From assembly GCA_030686995.1 (NCBI GenBank), contig CM060684.1, positions 10,355,897-10,419,896 of the forward strand: a DNA stretch of 64,000 bases. Reading direction: 5' to 3'. This document shows, piece by piece, positions 1 through 10,864 of this stretch. The notes beneath the pieces are model-generated. The model was not told where the DNA came from and did not search any database. It saw only the letters and a program-made list of their open reading frames with translations. Made by a program: the position numbers and the translations under genes. Within the stretch, counting starts at the first letter, position 1. Each line of letters begins with the position of its first letter. Source of the DNA: Artemisia argyi. Lineage: Eukaryota; Streptophyta; Magnoliopsida; Asterales; Asteraceae.

Positions 1-566
1 ATTCAATAACTTGTTTATATCCATGATTATTCAAAACACTACTTGAAACTGAGTTTTTCCTTATACCAGGAACATGAATAACATTAAACAAAGTTACAAT
101 CATTCCAGAACTAAAACTAAGATCTACACAACCACGACCATGCACCAAGGCTGTTGACTCATTTCCCATGTGAAGAATAGAACCATCATTCAGTGACTCG
201 TAAGTCTTGAACCATCTTCTATCTTTGCACACATGAACAGTTGCACCAGAGTCAACCCACCACGCAACATCATCATCCTGCACATAGTTAGATTCAGATA
301 CATATGTAACATAATAAACCTGAAGAGATTCATTAAACATATTCTGACCTTTCAGTGAGCTGGAAGGACCTCCACTCCCTGAACCACTAGTGCCTGAACC
401 ATTGGATTTACCTCCAATCTTAACACCTTTGCAATCCCTTTTAATGTGACCAGATTTGCCACATTTCCAACAAGTAGGTGTTGCCTTCTTGTTAGGATCA
501 GCCCTTGTGTTATCATGATGTTTACGTTTTCCTTTGTTGTCATTATACATGGTGGAATTTTTATGT
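1..566 (-). pseudogene. Copia A gag C-terminus and protease (fragment)
   Basis: The minus-strand reading matches residues about 220-410 of the Copia B polyprotein. It contains a CCHC zinc knuckle (CWKCGKSGHIKRDC) that binds RNA in the particle, a Gly/Ser-rich linker, then the aspartic protease motif WWVDSGATVHVC, which cleaves the polyprotein. It is cut at 566 by element C exactly after the codons for the NMVE motif, and its upstream half resumes at 10066. No stop was seen in this piece, but the gene is dead because of lesions in the other half. Other reading frames over this interval are shadows. Confidence 0.85.
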
Positions 567-571
567 TCCAC
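567..571. repeat. Target-site duplication of element C, left copy (tccac)
   Basis: tccac directly precedes the C terminus and is repeated at 10061-10065 after it. Joining the flanks restores the copia gag sequence seen uninterrupted in Copia B near 22225. Confidence 0.95.
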
Positions 572-3500
572 TGATGTGGTGTCAATTATAGTATATATTT
601 ATTTTCCGAAAAAATACTCGTGAAAGTATTTCCCGGGTCGTTCTCTCAACGAAGGTTCGAATGGAATATCGAATAATAGAATTGGGAATTGTGTAGTGAA
701 AAGTGTAAAGTGAAAAGTGATTGTGAAATCAAAATATGAAATGAAATAGTGAAATATGCAAAGAGTACAAGCTATATATGCACGAAAATCTAAAACGTGA
801 AAACGGAAATGAAAAGGTAATTTTAAAACGTAACGTACAAAATAAAACGCGACTTTTATTCTAAAAACAATCCTACAAATGTAAAACAATTTTCTAAAAA
901 TCTTAAACTAATAAGATGAATTTCCCGAAAAAGAAAAATATTTTTTTTTACTTTTCTTTTATTTTCTATGAATTAAAATTGATTTTTGAAATTTTAAATG
1001 AATTAAAAATAAAGAAAAATAGAAAAATAAAGTGGAAAAATGAAAATTTAATTCTAAAAATTCTAAAATATTATAAAAGAATTTCTAAAAATATTTTTGT
1101 ATTTTTAAAAACCTTTTCTGAATTTTTATGGATTTTTGGTATTTAAAAACAATTTAAAATTGAATAAAATCAAAAATAAATTGAGAAAAATAGTAAAAAT
1201 GCTTAGAAAAATCTGGAAAAATTCCAGAAAATCAAAAAAAATAAAGGTAACTTGAGAAAATTTTTTGAAATGAAAAAGAGCTGTTTAAGTGCTTATTTAG
1301 ATGAAATTGCTTATCACAAGTGCTTATTAATAAGCACTTGTGATAAAATTGTATGAAACTGAAAACACAGACTAATAATGATGCAAAATGCTCAGTAAAT
1401 GCAGTATAAGACCAAGGACTAACACAAAATACCACAGAAGCTCAAAATTTATACAATAAGCTCAATAGTTAAGCACAGATAATAAGCACTACTAGCATTT
1501 ACTAAACTAGAAGCAAAATAGTGATACAAAACATTTATACTACCCAATTGAGACTCAGAATCATGAACTTAACACATTTACAAGCTAAGATACAAAAATG
1601 CAGGACTATATAATCAATCAGTCCCTGTGTCAACTCAGCTTATTCACAAGTGTTTTAAGCTAATCAAAATACGCTCAAATAACCAGCTCTATGGGGCAAA
1701 ATCATGACAGAATAGCAGAGATACAATATCAAGTGAATTACTAACCTAATACCCCTGAGTGATACTCAAAAATAGGTTAGGATCAGCAGCCTATAGAATC
1801 TATTTCAATGATACAGTTGACTAATTTGTGACTTTTTCAACTTGACTAAAATCAATTTCAACAACTAATCTTTACTTCTACCAGTACTTTTAAGCTACAA
1901 CTATGTAAAAATAAGCTAACTAGAATAGAAATGCAACTAGTTTTACCTTTTCACTAACTGATTAAACTCTACACTAGCAATTGACTAAATTATAACCTGC
2001 CTATGACTATTTATGAACTACTCTTCTATTTTATTGATGATAGTCTTTATTATATCTCTAAATGAACCAATTAGATACAAAGATTCAACACTTTAGTGTC
2101 AAAACCACTCAACAAATCATAAATCCAAACACCCCCTTGGTTTGACAGTAATGCTACAAATCTATAATTTGATAACACAATTCCACCAATTCAAACAATA
2201 TCAATTCCAATTCACTTAATAACAACTATATAACAGCTAAAGCTACTATATCTAACAGCTAAGCAACAATTCAAATCCAAATGAAATAGTTAGTCAGAAT
2301 TACTATGCTGATACAGATCCACAAACAGATGTAAACTACTAATCAATTAAGCTCTAACTGAATATCAGTAAACTACAATATCACAAATAATATCAATGAA
2401 ACAGTACAACTACTACAACTATAGATCTAAATCAGATTCTACAAATTAGAGATCAAAACAGAAATTACCAAAACTTCTCCCTCAGCAAGAACAGAGGGTG
2501 TTCCCTTTGCTAGCCTATCTCTAGGATAGGCTGAGTACTTCCAGGACTTACTCAATCTACCACAATTCATCCATATTCACCATTGTACCATGATTCATGC
2601 TTACTTTGACTTTATTTGATTGAGATAAACTACCTATTTGTTTAAATTCAACAGGTTCACTTCAAGCTAAATAGCTAGAGTGAGCTGTATATGATGTACT
2701 AAAAGCTCATTTGCAAACTAATCCAACAATTGAAAACAATTTTTTTAATTTTATTTATTTTTCTGATTTTTTTTATTTAATTTTGTAAAACTGAAAAGTA
2801 AAATAGAGACTAGTAAAAACTAATAAGCTATTTAGAAGTTTAATAAGCAGTTGAACATACTAAAACAGATTATAGAATCTAAAAGCTAATAATAAGAATT
2901 TAAAATCACAAACTGAAATAAAAGGAATACGAATTTTTATTAAAACTAAAACTGATTACAATATTAAGAAAATGAGACTACAATTTAGCAGAGTAACACT
3001 ACACTAACTAACTACTGCCTCTAATGCTAGAAATGACAACTATATATAGGAGGAGTGAAGGGGTTGGGTCTCAAATGCCAAGCTGGCATTCCACACCATT
3101 CTGTGCTTTCTCTCTTCTATTCACAGCCTTTTGATCAATTTTGTGTTACTTTGATCTCACTTCAGCCCTTGGATCAGAATTCAATGCGTGGCCTGCCCAA
3201 TGATAAAACGCCATCTGTCTCAATACTTACATCCTCTCTGACATGTGCTGACACCCTTCTAGAAGGCGAATCCAATGCTGAAAGAATGATGTGGTTTACC
3301 TAATTAAACACCGCCAAGTGTCCATTATAGCTCATACATTCTCTGCCATATACTGTGCACGTGAGCATAGCTTCTGGAAGCCCCAATGATGAGTTAATGA
3401 TTAGTTAATTTTGTGTAGGTGTGGTTAATTTGATTAAGGTGATGAATTCGGGTTCATGTTTGAGAGGGATTCTGGGTTGGTTAATATTTGGGGGTGAAAA

Positions 3501-3979
3501 AGGGTGCGTTTGTTTTGTTTATTATAGCATTGACCCGGATCTGACCTTTTGACTATTTGACCTTAAGTATTGGGCTTGGGTAATATATAATTGGACTTGG
3601 GCTTAAGTGATGGAATTGGACTAGGCTGATATTATAAACTTGAGAATAATAAAATCCAAGGACTAAATTTGTAATTCTCACAAATCCAAGGGCTATTTCT
3701 GTAAATCTTCTAAAGTATAATGTAAGGACTAATTCTGCCAATTTTGAATAAATGAAGGACTGAAATTGACTTTTGGATCCCAGCTTTGACTTTTTTGACC
3801 GTCTTTCACTCTTGTGCCCGTTTTTCCGGTATTTGTATGATTTTTCGTCTTTTTGTGATTAATTCGTACCTGCATGTTCACAACATAAAAACACATATTT
3901 CTTTGGCATTTGTTAGCTCATTTAGTCAATTTTGGGTCGGTATTTGGCCATAAAATGGTATGTGAATTAACACATACCA
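572..3979 (-). repeat. 3' LTR of element C
   Basis: 3408-bp LTR, about 97-99% alike by eye to the copy at 6649-10060. It is AT-rich with no convincing coding sequence; small ORFs shared by both LTRs (for example 3055-3303) have no recognisable motif and differ at their ends. It contains a 34-bp perfect palindrome at 1312-1345. Confidence 0.9.
1312..1345. repeat. 34-bp perfect palindrome in the C 3' LTR
   Basis: Each arm is TATCACAAGTGCTTATT followed by its exact reverse complement without spacer. A further half-copy (aagtgcttatttagatga) lies just upstream. The other LTR has the same palindrome at 7390-7423. Confidence 0.95.
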
Positions 3980-5994
3980 AAATCCCTCAGACTAAGATAT
4001 TGTTGTGTCCTCACGCAATGTGATCAATTCACGCTTTTGGGATAAATAATTTCAAAACTCTTCCTACTAACTTTGAAAAGTAGCAAGGAGGTTCGAAAGA
4101 CATTATAAAATCATTTATTCCGGAAAACACTCCGTCTTCCAAAAATTTTATTTTATTCCTTTATTCCACTTACACTTCTATTTTTGGACTTTTCATACTT
4201 CATACTTGTGACGGTTTGTTGAACTTTCATTATTTATGCAATAATTATTAGGGTCAACGAGTAGAAACACTTTTCATAGAAAAGTGACCGTACGGATAAA
4301 AATCGTCATCCTTGATTTTTCACGAGCTCCAAACTAAGCGTACAAACGAGATCACAGCTTATCTACAAATTAGATGCTAACACTACTTATAATAGTTACT
4401 TGTGGAAACTTCCTACTCCTATGTCCTATGTTTTGTATCTCAATATTTTATTTTGTTGAGAAATGAAATGCTTCATATTTTCTCGTTTCAATAATTTTTA
4501 GTCCGATAGTGATACCTAAGTTTAAACGATAAGTAGTTATTCATTTTCTCTTAAGAACTACTGCAATAGAAATTCGGTCCACATCAAGGAATTTTGGTAC
4601 ATACAAAATTATAATTATAAGTTGCGGAGTACTACACGTGCACCTCATGTGTCCAATTCAGAATTATCCACATGCACCTCACGTGCCAACAACTTATTTA
4701 CATTCAAGCTCTTATTCAACATAACTTTCAACTTTCATTTTTTTTTTCATTTTTCACTTTTTCACTTTTTTCACTTTTTTTTTCACTTTTTTTTTTTATT
4801 TCTTGACTTTTTTCTCATAACATCAATGGAAGCTTATCGGGTAGCTCCAAAACCACATACATAATCAACTTTTGACTTTTGATTTTTCTCATTTTTGCTC
4901 TTATTTTTTATGTTCCTTGATATGTACCCAACTTCTAAAGCAAAAATTCTCTTAAGAAAATAAAGAACTAAATATTATTCAAACCGAAATACCACTAATT
5001 AACCTAGAACATCTATTATATATGGGTGACGTATCTTATGGGAGTAAAAAGCCACAAGTACCTCTCATGAGCTCTAAAGAGAACCAACTACTCCACGTTT
5101 AGCATCTAACTTCTAAATAAGCTCTATCATTTCTCGTTCTTCGCAATTTAAGATTCCAAATAATGAAACCAGCGAATACTTAGCCGATAATCAACCACGC
5201 ATATATAAAGTCAGTTACGGAAACTTGCAAATTCTAGAAGAAGAATTCGCGTTTTCTAGCTCCTGATGTAAAAGACTAGCGAAAGCTTTTAAGCTTCGCA
5301 TGTATAAAGTCAAGTACGGGAACTTGCAGACTCTTAAGAAAGAATTCGCATTTTATAGCTCCTTGTGTACAAGACTAGGACAAGCTTATGTGATTATCAT
5401 TGGTTAAGGGAACAAACTAGGGCTCAACACGCCCGGTCAAGTCAAAATATTTATTCCTACTCTCGCCAGCAAGAAAGTCAACAAGGTGTCAAAACACTTA
5501 TTCAAACTTTATTATATTTTTCACAACTTTTTCAACTTTTTTCTATTTTTGTGTTTTTTCATGACTTTTTCATCAAAATTTTTGAAATTTTCAATTTTTA
5601 ATTTTTTTTTGTAGAAAAACGGAGTTGCGAGAGTGCACGACTTTGTGAAAACTGCAAGGTTAAAATCGAATCGAAGATTCACCCTCCCCCAGACTAGAAT
5701 GAAACATTGTCCTCAATGTTTTACAGGTTAAGGTAATCCTAACAAAATTCTAGGCCGTTTATTAATTATGCCAAAGAAAACGTTAGTCGATAAGATTCAC
5801 GGATATAGGATTTCCAATAAGCACCGATGAATGAAACTCGAGCGAAGAGAAGATAACGAGCACGAGAGTCATCATAAATCGCGGACAATCCTAACAAACA
5901 TCACAAACAACCACGGAACACAAAAGTAGAAGAGGCACCCCTTTCTCACGTTATTTGTTAGAAAATAGAAAATAAGAAGATGAAATTGGATAAG

Positions 5995-6458
5995 CATGGA
6001 TTGCCACCCACGAATCGCTTTGTTTTTTATTTCCGAGTCACGTAGCTTGACTCGATCCCCGCATTAATTCGTCCTTGGGGAAAAATTCGTGAAAAAATAA
6101 TCTCACTCGGGCTTTCATTCAAAATATTTTGAAAAACATATGAAGAAGTGAAAAGTTCCACCTCGAAGAGATAACCAATGGTATTTTAATGTTGAAAAAA
6201 CTTTTAGAAACGATACCAGGGTCAAGCATGGGTTGCCACCCACGAAGCGCTTTGTTTTTGATTTTCGAGTCACGTAGCTTGACTCGATCCCCGCATTAAT
6301 TCGTCCTTGGGGAAAAATTCGTGGAAAAATAATCTCACTCGGGCTTTCATTCAAAATATTTTGAAAAACATATGAACAAGTGAAAAGTTCCACCCCGAAG
6401 AGATAACCAATGGTATTTTAATGTTGAAAAAACTTTTAGAAACGATACCAGGGTCAAA
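5995..6458. repeat. Two-unit tandem repeat, period 232 bp
   Basis: The block beginning catgg(a/g)ttgccaccca and ending ...cgataccagggtcaa occurs at 5995-6226 and again at 6227-6458 with few differences. Its core resembles a block in element F near 40588-40650, so the duplicated piece is a conserved Athila-group non-coding sequence. Confidence 0.85.
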
Positions 6459-6625
6459 AACAACATCCTCACTCCTCACTGAGTGACGGATAAGAGAAAT
6501 CACACCAAATGTTACAAACGGAAAGAAGGTCATGATAACAATCTTGAAAAACTCATCATTATCAAAAGAAAACTTCATAATTTTGGAATTATGCATTTTA
6601 TCATTGAAGCTCATTTTAAAAACTT

Positions 6626-6643
6626 TCCCCGGCAACGGCGCCA
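6626..6643 (-). promoter_or_regulatory. Primer-binding site of element C (tRNA-Asp type)
   Basis: The plus strand reads TCCCCGGCAACGGCGCCA, the expected 3' end of plant tRNA-Asp including CCA. The minus strand is therefore complementary to the primer, 5 bases inside the 5' LTR end. tRNA-Asp priming is typical of Athila-group elements. Confidence 0.85.
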
Positions 6644-6648
6644 AAAAC

Positions 6649-9600
6649 TGATGTGGGGTCAATTATAGTATATATTTATTTTCCGAAGAAATACTCGTGA
6701 AAGTATTTCCCGGGTCGTTCTCCCAACGAATGTTCGAATGGAATATCGAATAATCGAATTGGGAATCGTGTAGTGAAAAGTGTAGAGTGAAAAGTGATTG
6801 TGAAATCAAAATATGAAATGAAATAGTGAAATATACAAAGAGTACAAGCTATATATGCACGAAAATCTAAAACGTGAAAACGGAAATGCAAACGTAATTT
6901 TAAAACGTAACGTACAAAATAAAACGCGACTTTTATTCTAAAAATAATCCTACAAATGTAAAACAATTTTCTAAAAATCTTAAACTAATAAGATGAATTT
7001 CCCGAAAAAGAAAAATATTTTTTTTTACTTTTCTTTTATTTTCTATGAATTAAAATTGATTTTTGGAATTTTAAATGAATTAAAAATAAAGAAAAATAGA
7101 AAAATAAAGTGGAAAAATGAAAAATTTATTTCTAAAAATTATAAAATATTATAAAAGAATTTCTAAAAATATTTTTGTATTTTTAACAACCTTTTCTGAA
7201 TTTTTATGGATTTTTGGTATTTAAAAACTATTTAAAATTGAATAAAATCAAAAATAAATTGAGAAAAATAGTAAAAATGCTTAGAAAAATCTGGAAAAAT
7301 TCCAGAAAATCAAAAATAATAAAAGTAACTTGAGAAAAATTTTTGAAATGAAAAAGAACTGTTTAAGTGCTTATTTAGATGAAACTGCTTATCACAAGTG
7401 CTTATTAATAAGCACTTGTGATAAAATGTATGAAACTGAAAACACAGACTAATAATGATGCAAAATGCTCAGTAAATGCAGTATAAGACCAAGGACTAAC
7501 ACAAAATACCACAGAAGCTCAAAATTTATACAATAAGCTCAATAGTTAAGCACAGATAATAAGCACTACTAGCATTTACTAAACCAGAAGCAAAATAGTG
7601 ATACAAAACATTTATACTACCCAATTGAGACTCAGAATCATGAACTTAACACATTTACAAGCTCAGATACAAAAATGCAGGCCTATATAATCAATCAGTC
7701 CCTGTGTCAACTCAGCTTATTCACAAGTGTTTTAAGCTAATCAAAATAAGCTCAAATAACCAGCTCTATGGGGCAAAATCATGACAGAATAGCAGAGATA
7801 CAATATCAAGTGAATTACTAACCTAATACCCCTGAGTGATACTCAAAAATAGGCTAGGATCAGCAGCCTGTAGAATATATTCCAATGATACAGTTGACTA
7901 ATTTGTGACTTTTTCAACTTGACTAAAATCAATTTCAACAGCTAATCTTTACTTCTACCAGTACTTTTTAGCTACAATTATGTTAAAATAAGCTAACTAG
8001 AATAGAAATGCAACTAGTTTTACTTTTTCACTAACTGATTAAACTCTACACTAGCAATTGACTAAATTATAACCTACCTATGACTATTTATGAACTACTC
8101 TTCTGTTTTATTGATGATAGTCTTTATTATATCTCTAAATGAACCAATTAGATACAGAGATTCAGCACTTTAGTGTCAAAACCACTCAGCAAATCATAAA
8201 TCCAAACACCCCCTTGGTTTGACAGTAATGCTACAAATCTATAATTTGATAACACAATTCCACCAATTCAAACAATATCAATTCCAATTCACTTAATAAC
8301 AACTATATAACAGCGAAAGCTACTATATCTAACAGCTAAGCAACAATTCAAATCCAAATGAAACAGTTACTCAGAATTACTATGCTGATACAGATCCACA
8401 AACAGATGTAAACTACTAATCAATTAAGCTCTAACTGAATATCTGTAAACTACAATATCACAAATAATATCAATGAAAAAGTACAACTACTACAGCTATA
8501 GATCTAAATCAGATCCTACAAATTAGAGATCAAAACAGAAATTACAAAAACTTCTCCCTCAGCAAGAACAGAAGGAGTTCCCTTTGCTAGCCTATCTCTA
8601 GGATAGGCTGAGTACTTCCAGGACTTACTCAATCTACCACAATTCATCCATATTCACCATTGTACCATGATTCATGCTTACTTTGACTTTATTTGACTGA
8701 GATAAACTACCTATTTGTTTAAATTCAACAGATACACTTCAAGCTAAGGAGCTAGAGTGAGATGTATATGATGTACTAAAAACTCATTTGCAAACTAATC
8801 CAACAATTGAAAACTAATTTTTTAATTTTATTTATTTTTCTGATTTTTTTTATTTAATTTTGTAAAATCAACTGAAAAGTAAAATAGAGACTAGTAAAAA
8901 CTAATATGCTATTTAGAAGTTTAATAAGCAGTTGAACACACTAAAACAGATTATAGAATCTAAAAGCTAATAATAAGAATTTAAAATCACAAACTGAAAT
9001 AAAAGGAATACGAATTTTTATTAAAACTAAAACTGATTACAATATTAAGAAAATGAGACTACAATTTAGCAGAGTAACATTACACTAACTAACTACTGCC
9101 TCTAATGCTAGAAATGACAACTATATATAGGAGGAGTGAAGGGGTTGGGTCTCAAATGCCAAGCTGGCAATCCACACCATTCTGTGCTTTCTCTCTTCTA
9201 TTCACAGCCTTTTGATCAATTTTGTGTTACTTTGATCTCACTTCAGCCCTTGGATCAGAATTCAATGCGTGGCCTGCCCAATGATAAAACGCCATCTGTC
9301 TCAATACTTACATCCTCTCTGACATGTGCTGACACCCTTCTAGAAGGCGAATCCAATGCTGAAAGAATGATGTGGTTTACCCAATTAAACACCGCCAAGT
9401 GTCCATTATAGCACGTACATTCTCTGCCATATACTGTGCACGTGAGCATAGCTTCTGGATTCCCCAATGATGAGTTAATGATTAGTTAATTTTGTGTAGG
9501 TGTGGTTAATTTGATTAAGGTGATGAACTAGGGTTCATGTTTGAGAGGGATTATGGGTTGGTTAATATTTGGGGGGTGAAAAAGGGTGCGTTTGTTTTGT

Positions 9601-10060
9601 TTATTATAGCATTGACCCGGATCTGACCTTTGACTGTTTGACCTTAAGTATTGGGCTTGGGTAATATATAATTGGACTGGGGCTTAAGTGATGGAATTGG
9701 ACTAGGCTGATATTATAAACTTGAGAATAATAAAATCCAAGGACTAAATTTGTAATTCTCACAAATCCAAGGGCTATTTCTGTAAATCTTCTAAAGTATA
9801 ATGTAAGGACTAATTCTGCCAATCTTGAATAAATGAAGGACTGAAATTGACTTTTGGATCCCAGCTTTGACTTTTTTGACCGTCTTTCACTGTCGTGCCT
9901 ATTTTTCCGGTATTTGTATGATTTTTCGTCTTTTTGTGATAAATCCGTACCTGCATGTTCACAACATAAAAACACATATTTCTTTGGCATTTGTTAGCTC
10001 ATTTAGTCAATTTTGGGTCGGTATTTGGCTATAAAATGGTATGTGCATTAACACATACCA
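6649..10060 (-). repeat. 5' LTR of element C
   Basis: 3412-bp LTR starting on the minus strand at 10060 with TGGTATGTG and ending at 6649 with CCACATCA. It matches the 572-3979 copy throughout with scattered substitutions and small indels. Includes the palindrome at 7390-7423. ORFs at 9136-9411 and 9604-9990 are chance frames: they are not conserved in the sister LTR. Confidence 0.9.
7390..7423. repeat. 34-bp perfect palindrome in the C 5' LTR
   Basis: Identical to the palindrome at 1312-1345, so it was present when the element inserted. Confidence 0.95.
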
Positions 10061-10065
10061 TCCAC
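10061..10065. repeat. Target-site duplication of element C, right copy (tccac)
   Basis: Matches 567-571. The copia gag reading resumes here on the minus strand. Confidence 0.95.
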
Positions 10066-10712
10066 CATATTGACAATAGATGCACCAGTAGCATTGCTAC
10101 TCTTTAGCTTGTCATTATCCTGCGCCCTGAGGGATTCCTCAATACGCAGATGACTACCCAATTGAACAAGTGTCAGTTCTTCCTTCTTATGTTTCAAGGT
10201 ATGCTTGAAATCTTTCCAAGAAGGAGGGAGTTTATCAATGATACAAGAGACTGAAATAGCCTCATCCATGTTCATTTTGTGTTGTGTAAACCTTCCAAGT
10301 ATTCCAAGAAGTTCATTGTATTGTTCTATGACTGGTCTTGAATCAGTCATTTTGTAATTTGTGAAATTATTTACAAGAAACTTCTTACTTGATGCATCCT
10401 CAGCCATATATTTGGCATCCAAGGAATCCCACAGTTCTTTGGAAGATTCAACATTCTGATAAATTTCAAAGAGAGAATCAGACATACCATTGAGGATTAA
10501 ACCTCTGCAGACATAATCATCATTCTCTCATTTGCTTCGATTCCTTATCTGTTCCACAGTAGCATCATCCCCATGATCTTCGGGAATAGCAGTGCTTAGA
10601 ACATACACCACATTCATGCTTGATAGCAAGAAGTGCATCTTCTAAAATCAACACCTTCAAACTTTTCCAATTTGGAAAAGTTAGCAGCCATATGCCTCAT
10701 AGCAGCAGCAAT
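10066..10712 (-). pseudogene. Copia A gag N-terminal part (broken)
   Basis: Gag of the UBN2/copia type forms the particle shell. The minus-strand frame from 10485 down to 10066 is closely similar to Copia B gag (for example KFLVNNFTNYKMTDSRP). Three lesions lie upstream: the start codon equivalent to B's ATG reads ATT (10710-10712); 13 bp are missing between two AGAAG direct repeats relative to B, which shifts the frame; and a Trp codon near 10527 is TGA. Downstream the gene continues at 566. Confidence 0.85.
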
Positions 10713-10740
10713 TGATTATCACATAATAGTTTACTTTGAT

Positions 10741-10774
10741 TGTTGGTGGTTATTAGCCCAGACCAGGGTGAAGA
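10741..10774 (-). repeat. Copia A 5' LTR, terminal fragment
   Basis: 34 bp reading on the minus strand as the last bases of the LTR (...CCACCAACA), directly before the A leader. The remainder of this LTR lies at 49047-49742, on the other side of Copia B. Positions 10770-10774 (gaaga) are B's left target-site duplication. Confidence 0.9.
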
Positions 10775-10864
10775 TGTTGGAAAATTTAGTGCACCGGTGG
10801 GATTGGTTCACACCTGGTAATGGTCTTGGAGGTACGGAGTGTACACCCATCAGGTCCATGAACA
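10775..10864 (+). repeat. Copia B 5' LTR, first part
   Basis: First 90 bp of the LTR (TGTTGGAAAATTTAGTGCAC...), matching 48375-48464 of the 3' LTR. It is cut by element D after gaaca (10860-10864). Confidence 0.95.

Larger units (their letters stand above)
3980..6648 (-). other. Internal region of element C, non-coding
   Basis: 2.67 kb between the LTRs. Read on the minus strand it holds the primer site, a 232-bp direct tandem duplication (5995-6458), the CATTGAGGACAATG/GGGGGAGGG signature near 5680-5730, and long AT-rich stretches with T-runs (4735-4815, 5510-5610). No gag, protease, RT or integrase motif is visible in any frame. The polypurine tract candidate next to the 3' LTR is weak (minus-strand CTGAGGGATTT, 3980-3990). 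Confidence 0.75.
572..10060 (-). mobile_element. Element C: Athila-derived non-autonomous gypsy element (LARD type)
   Basis: Two near-identical LTRs (572-3979 and 6649-10060, about 3.4 kb each) flank a 2.7-kb internal region with no gag or pol. The minus orientation is fixed by a primer-binding site matching the 3' end of tRNA-Asp next to 6649. The ends are minus-strand TGGTATGTG and CCACATCA, with TSD tccac. The internal region keeps two signatures found at the same places in the Athila-like element F: a cac/gggttgcc...cgagtc...tagctagactc-like block and a short sequence around 5680-5730 reading minus-strand CATTGAGGACAATG followed by CTAGTCTGGGGGAGGG. I infer an Athila relative that lost its coding region and is mobilised in trans. 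Confidence 0.85.

Noticed and set aside
352..585. 77-codon minus-strand ORF
   Set aside because: Shadow frame over the copia zinc-knuckle region; the real frame gives the CCHC motif. The same shadow occurs at 22120-22443.
3055..3303. ORF repeated at 9136-9411
   Set aside because: It lies in both LTRs of element C; duplication comes from the LTR pair, the ends differ and no motif is present.
6626..6643. Sequence identical to a tRNA-Asp 3' end
   Set aside because: Not a tRNA gene: no rest of the cloverleaf, and it abuts an LTR as a primer-binding site.
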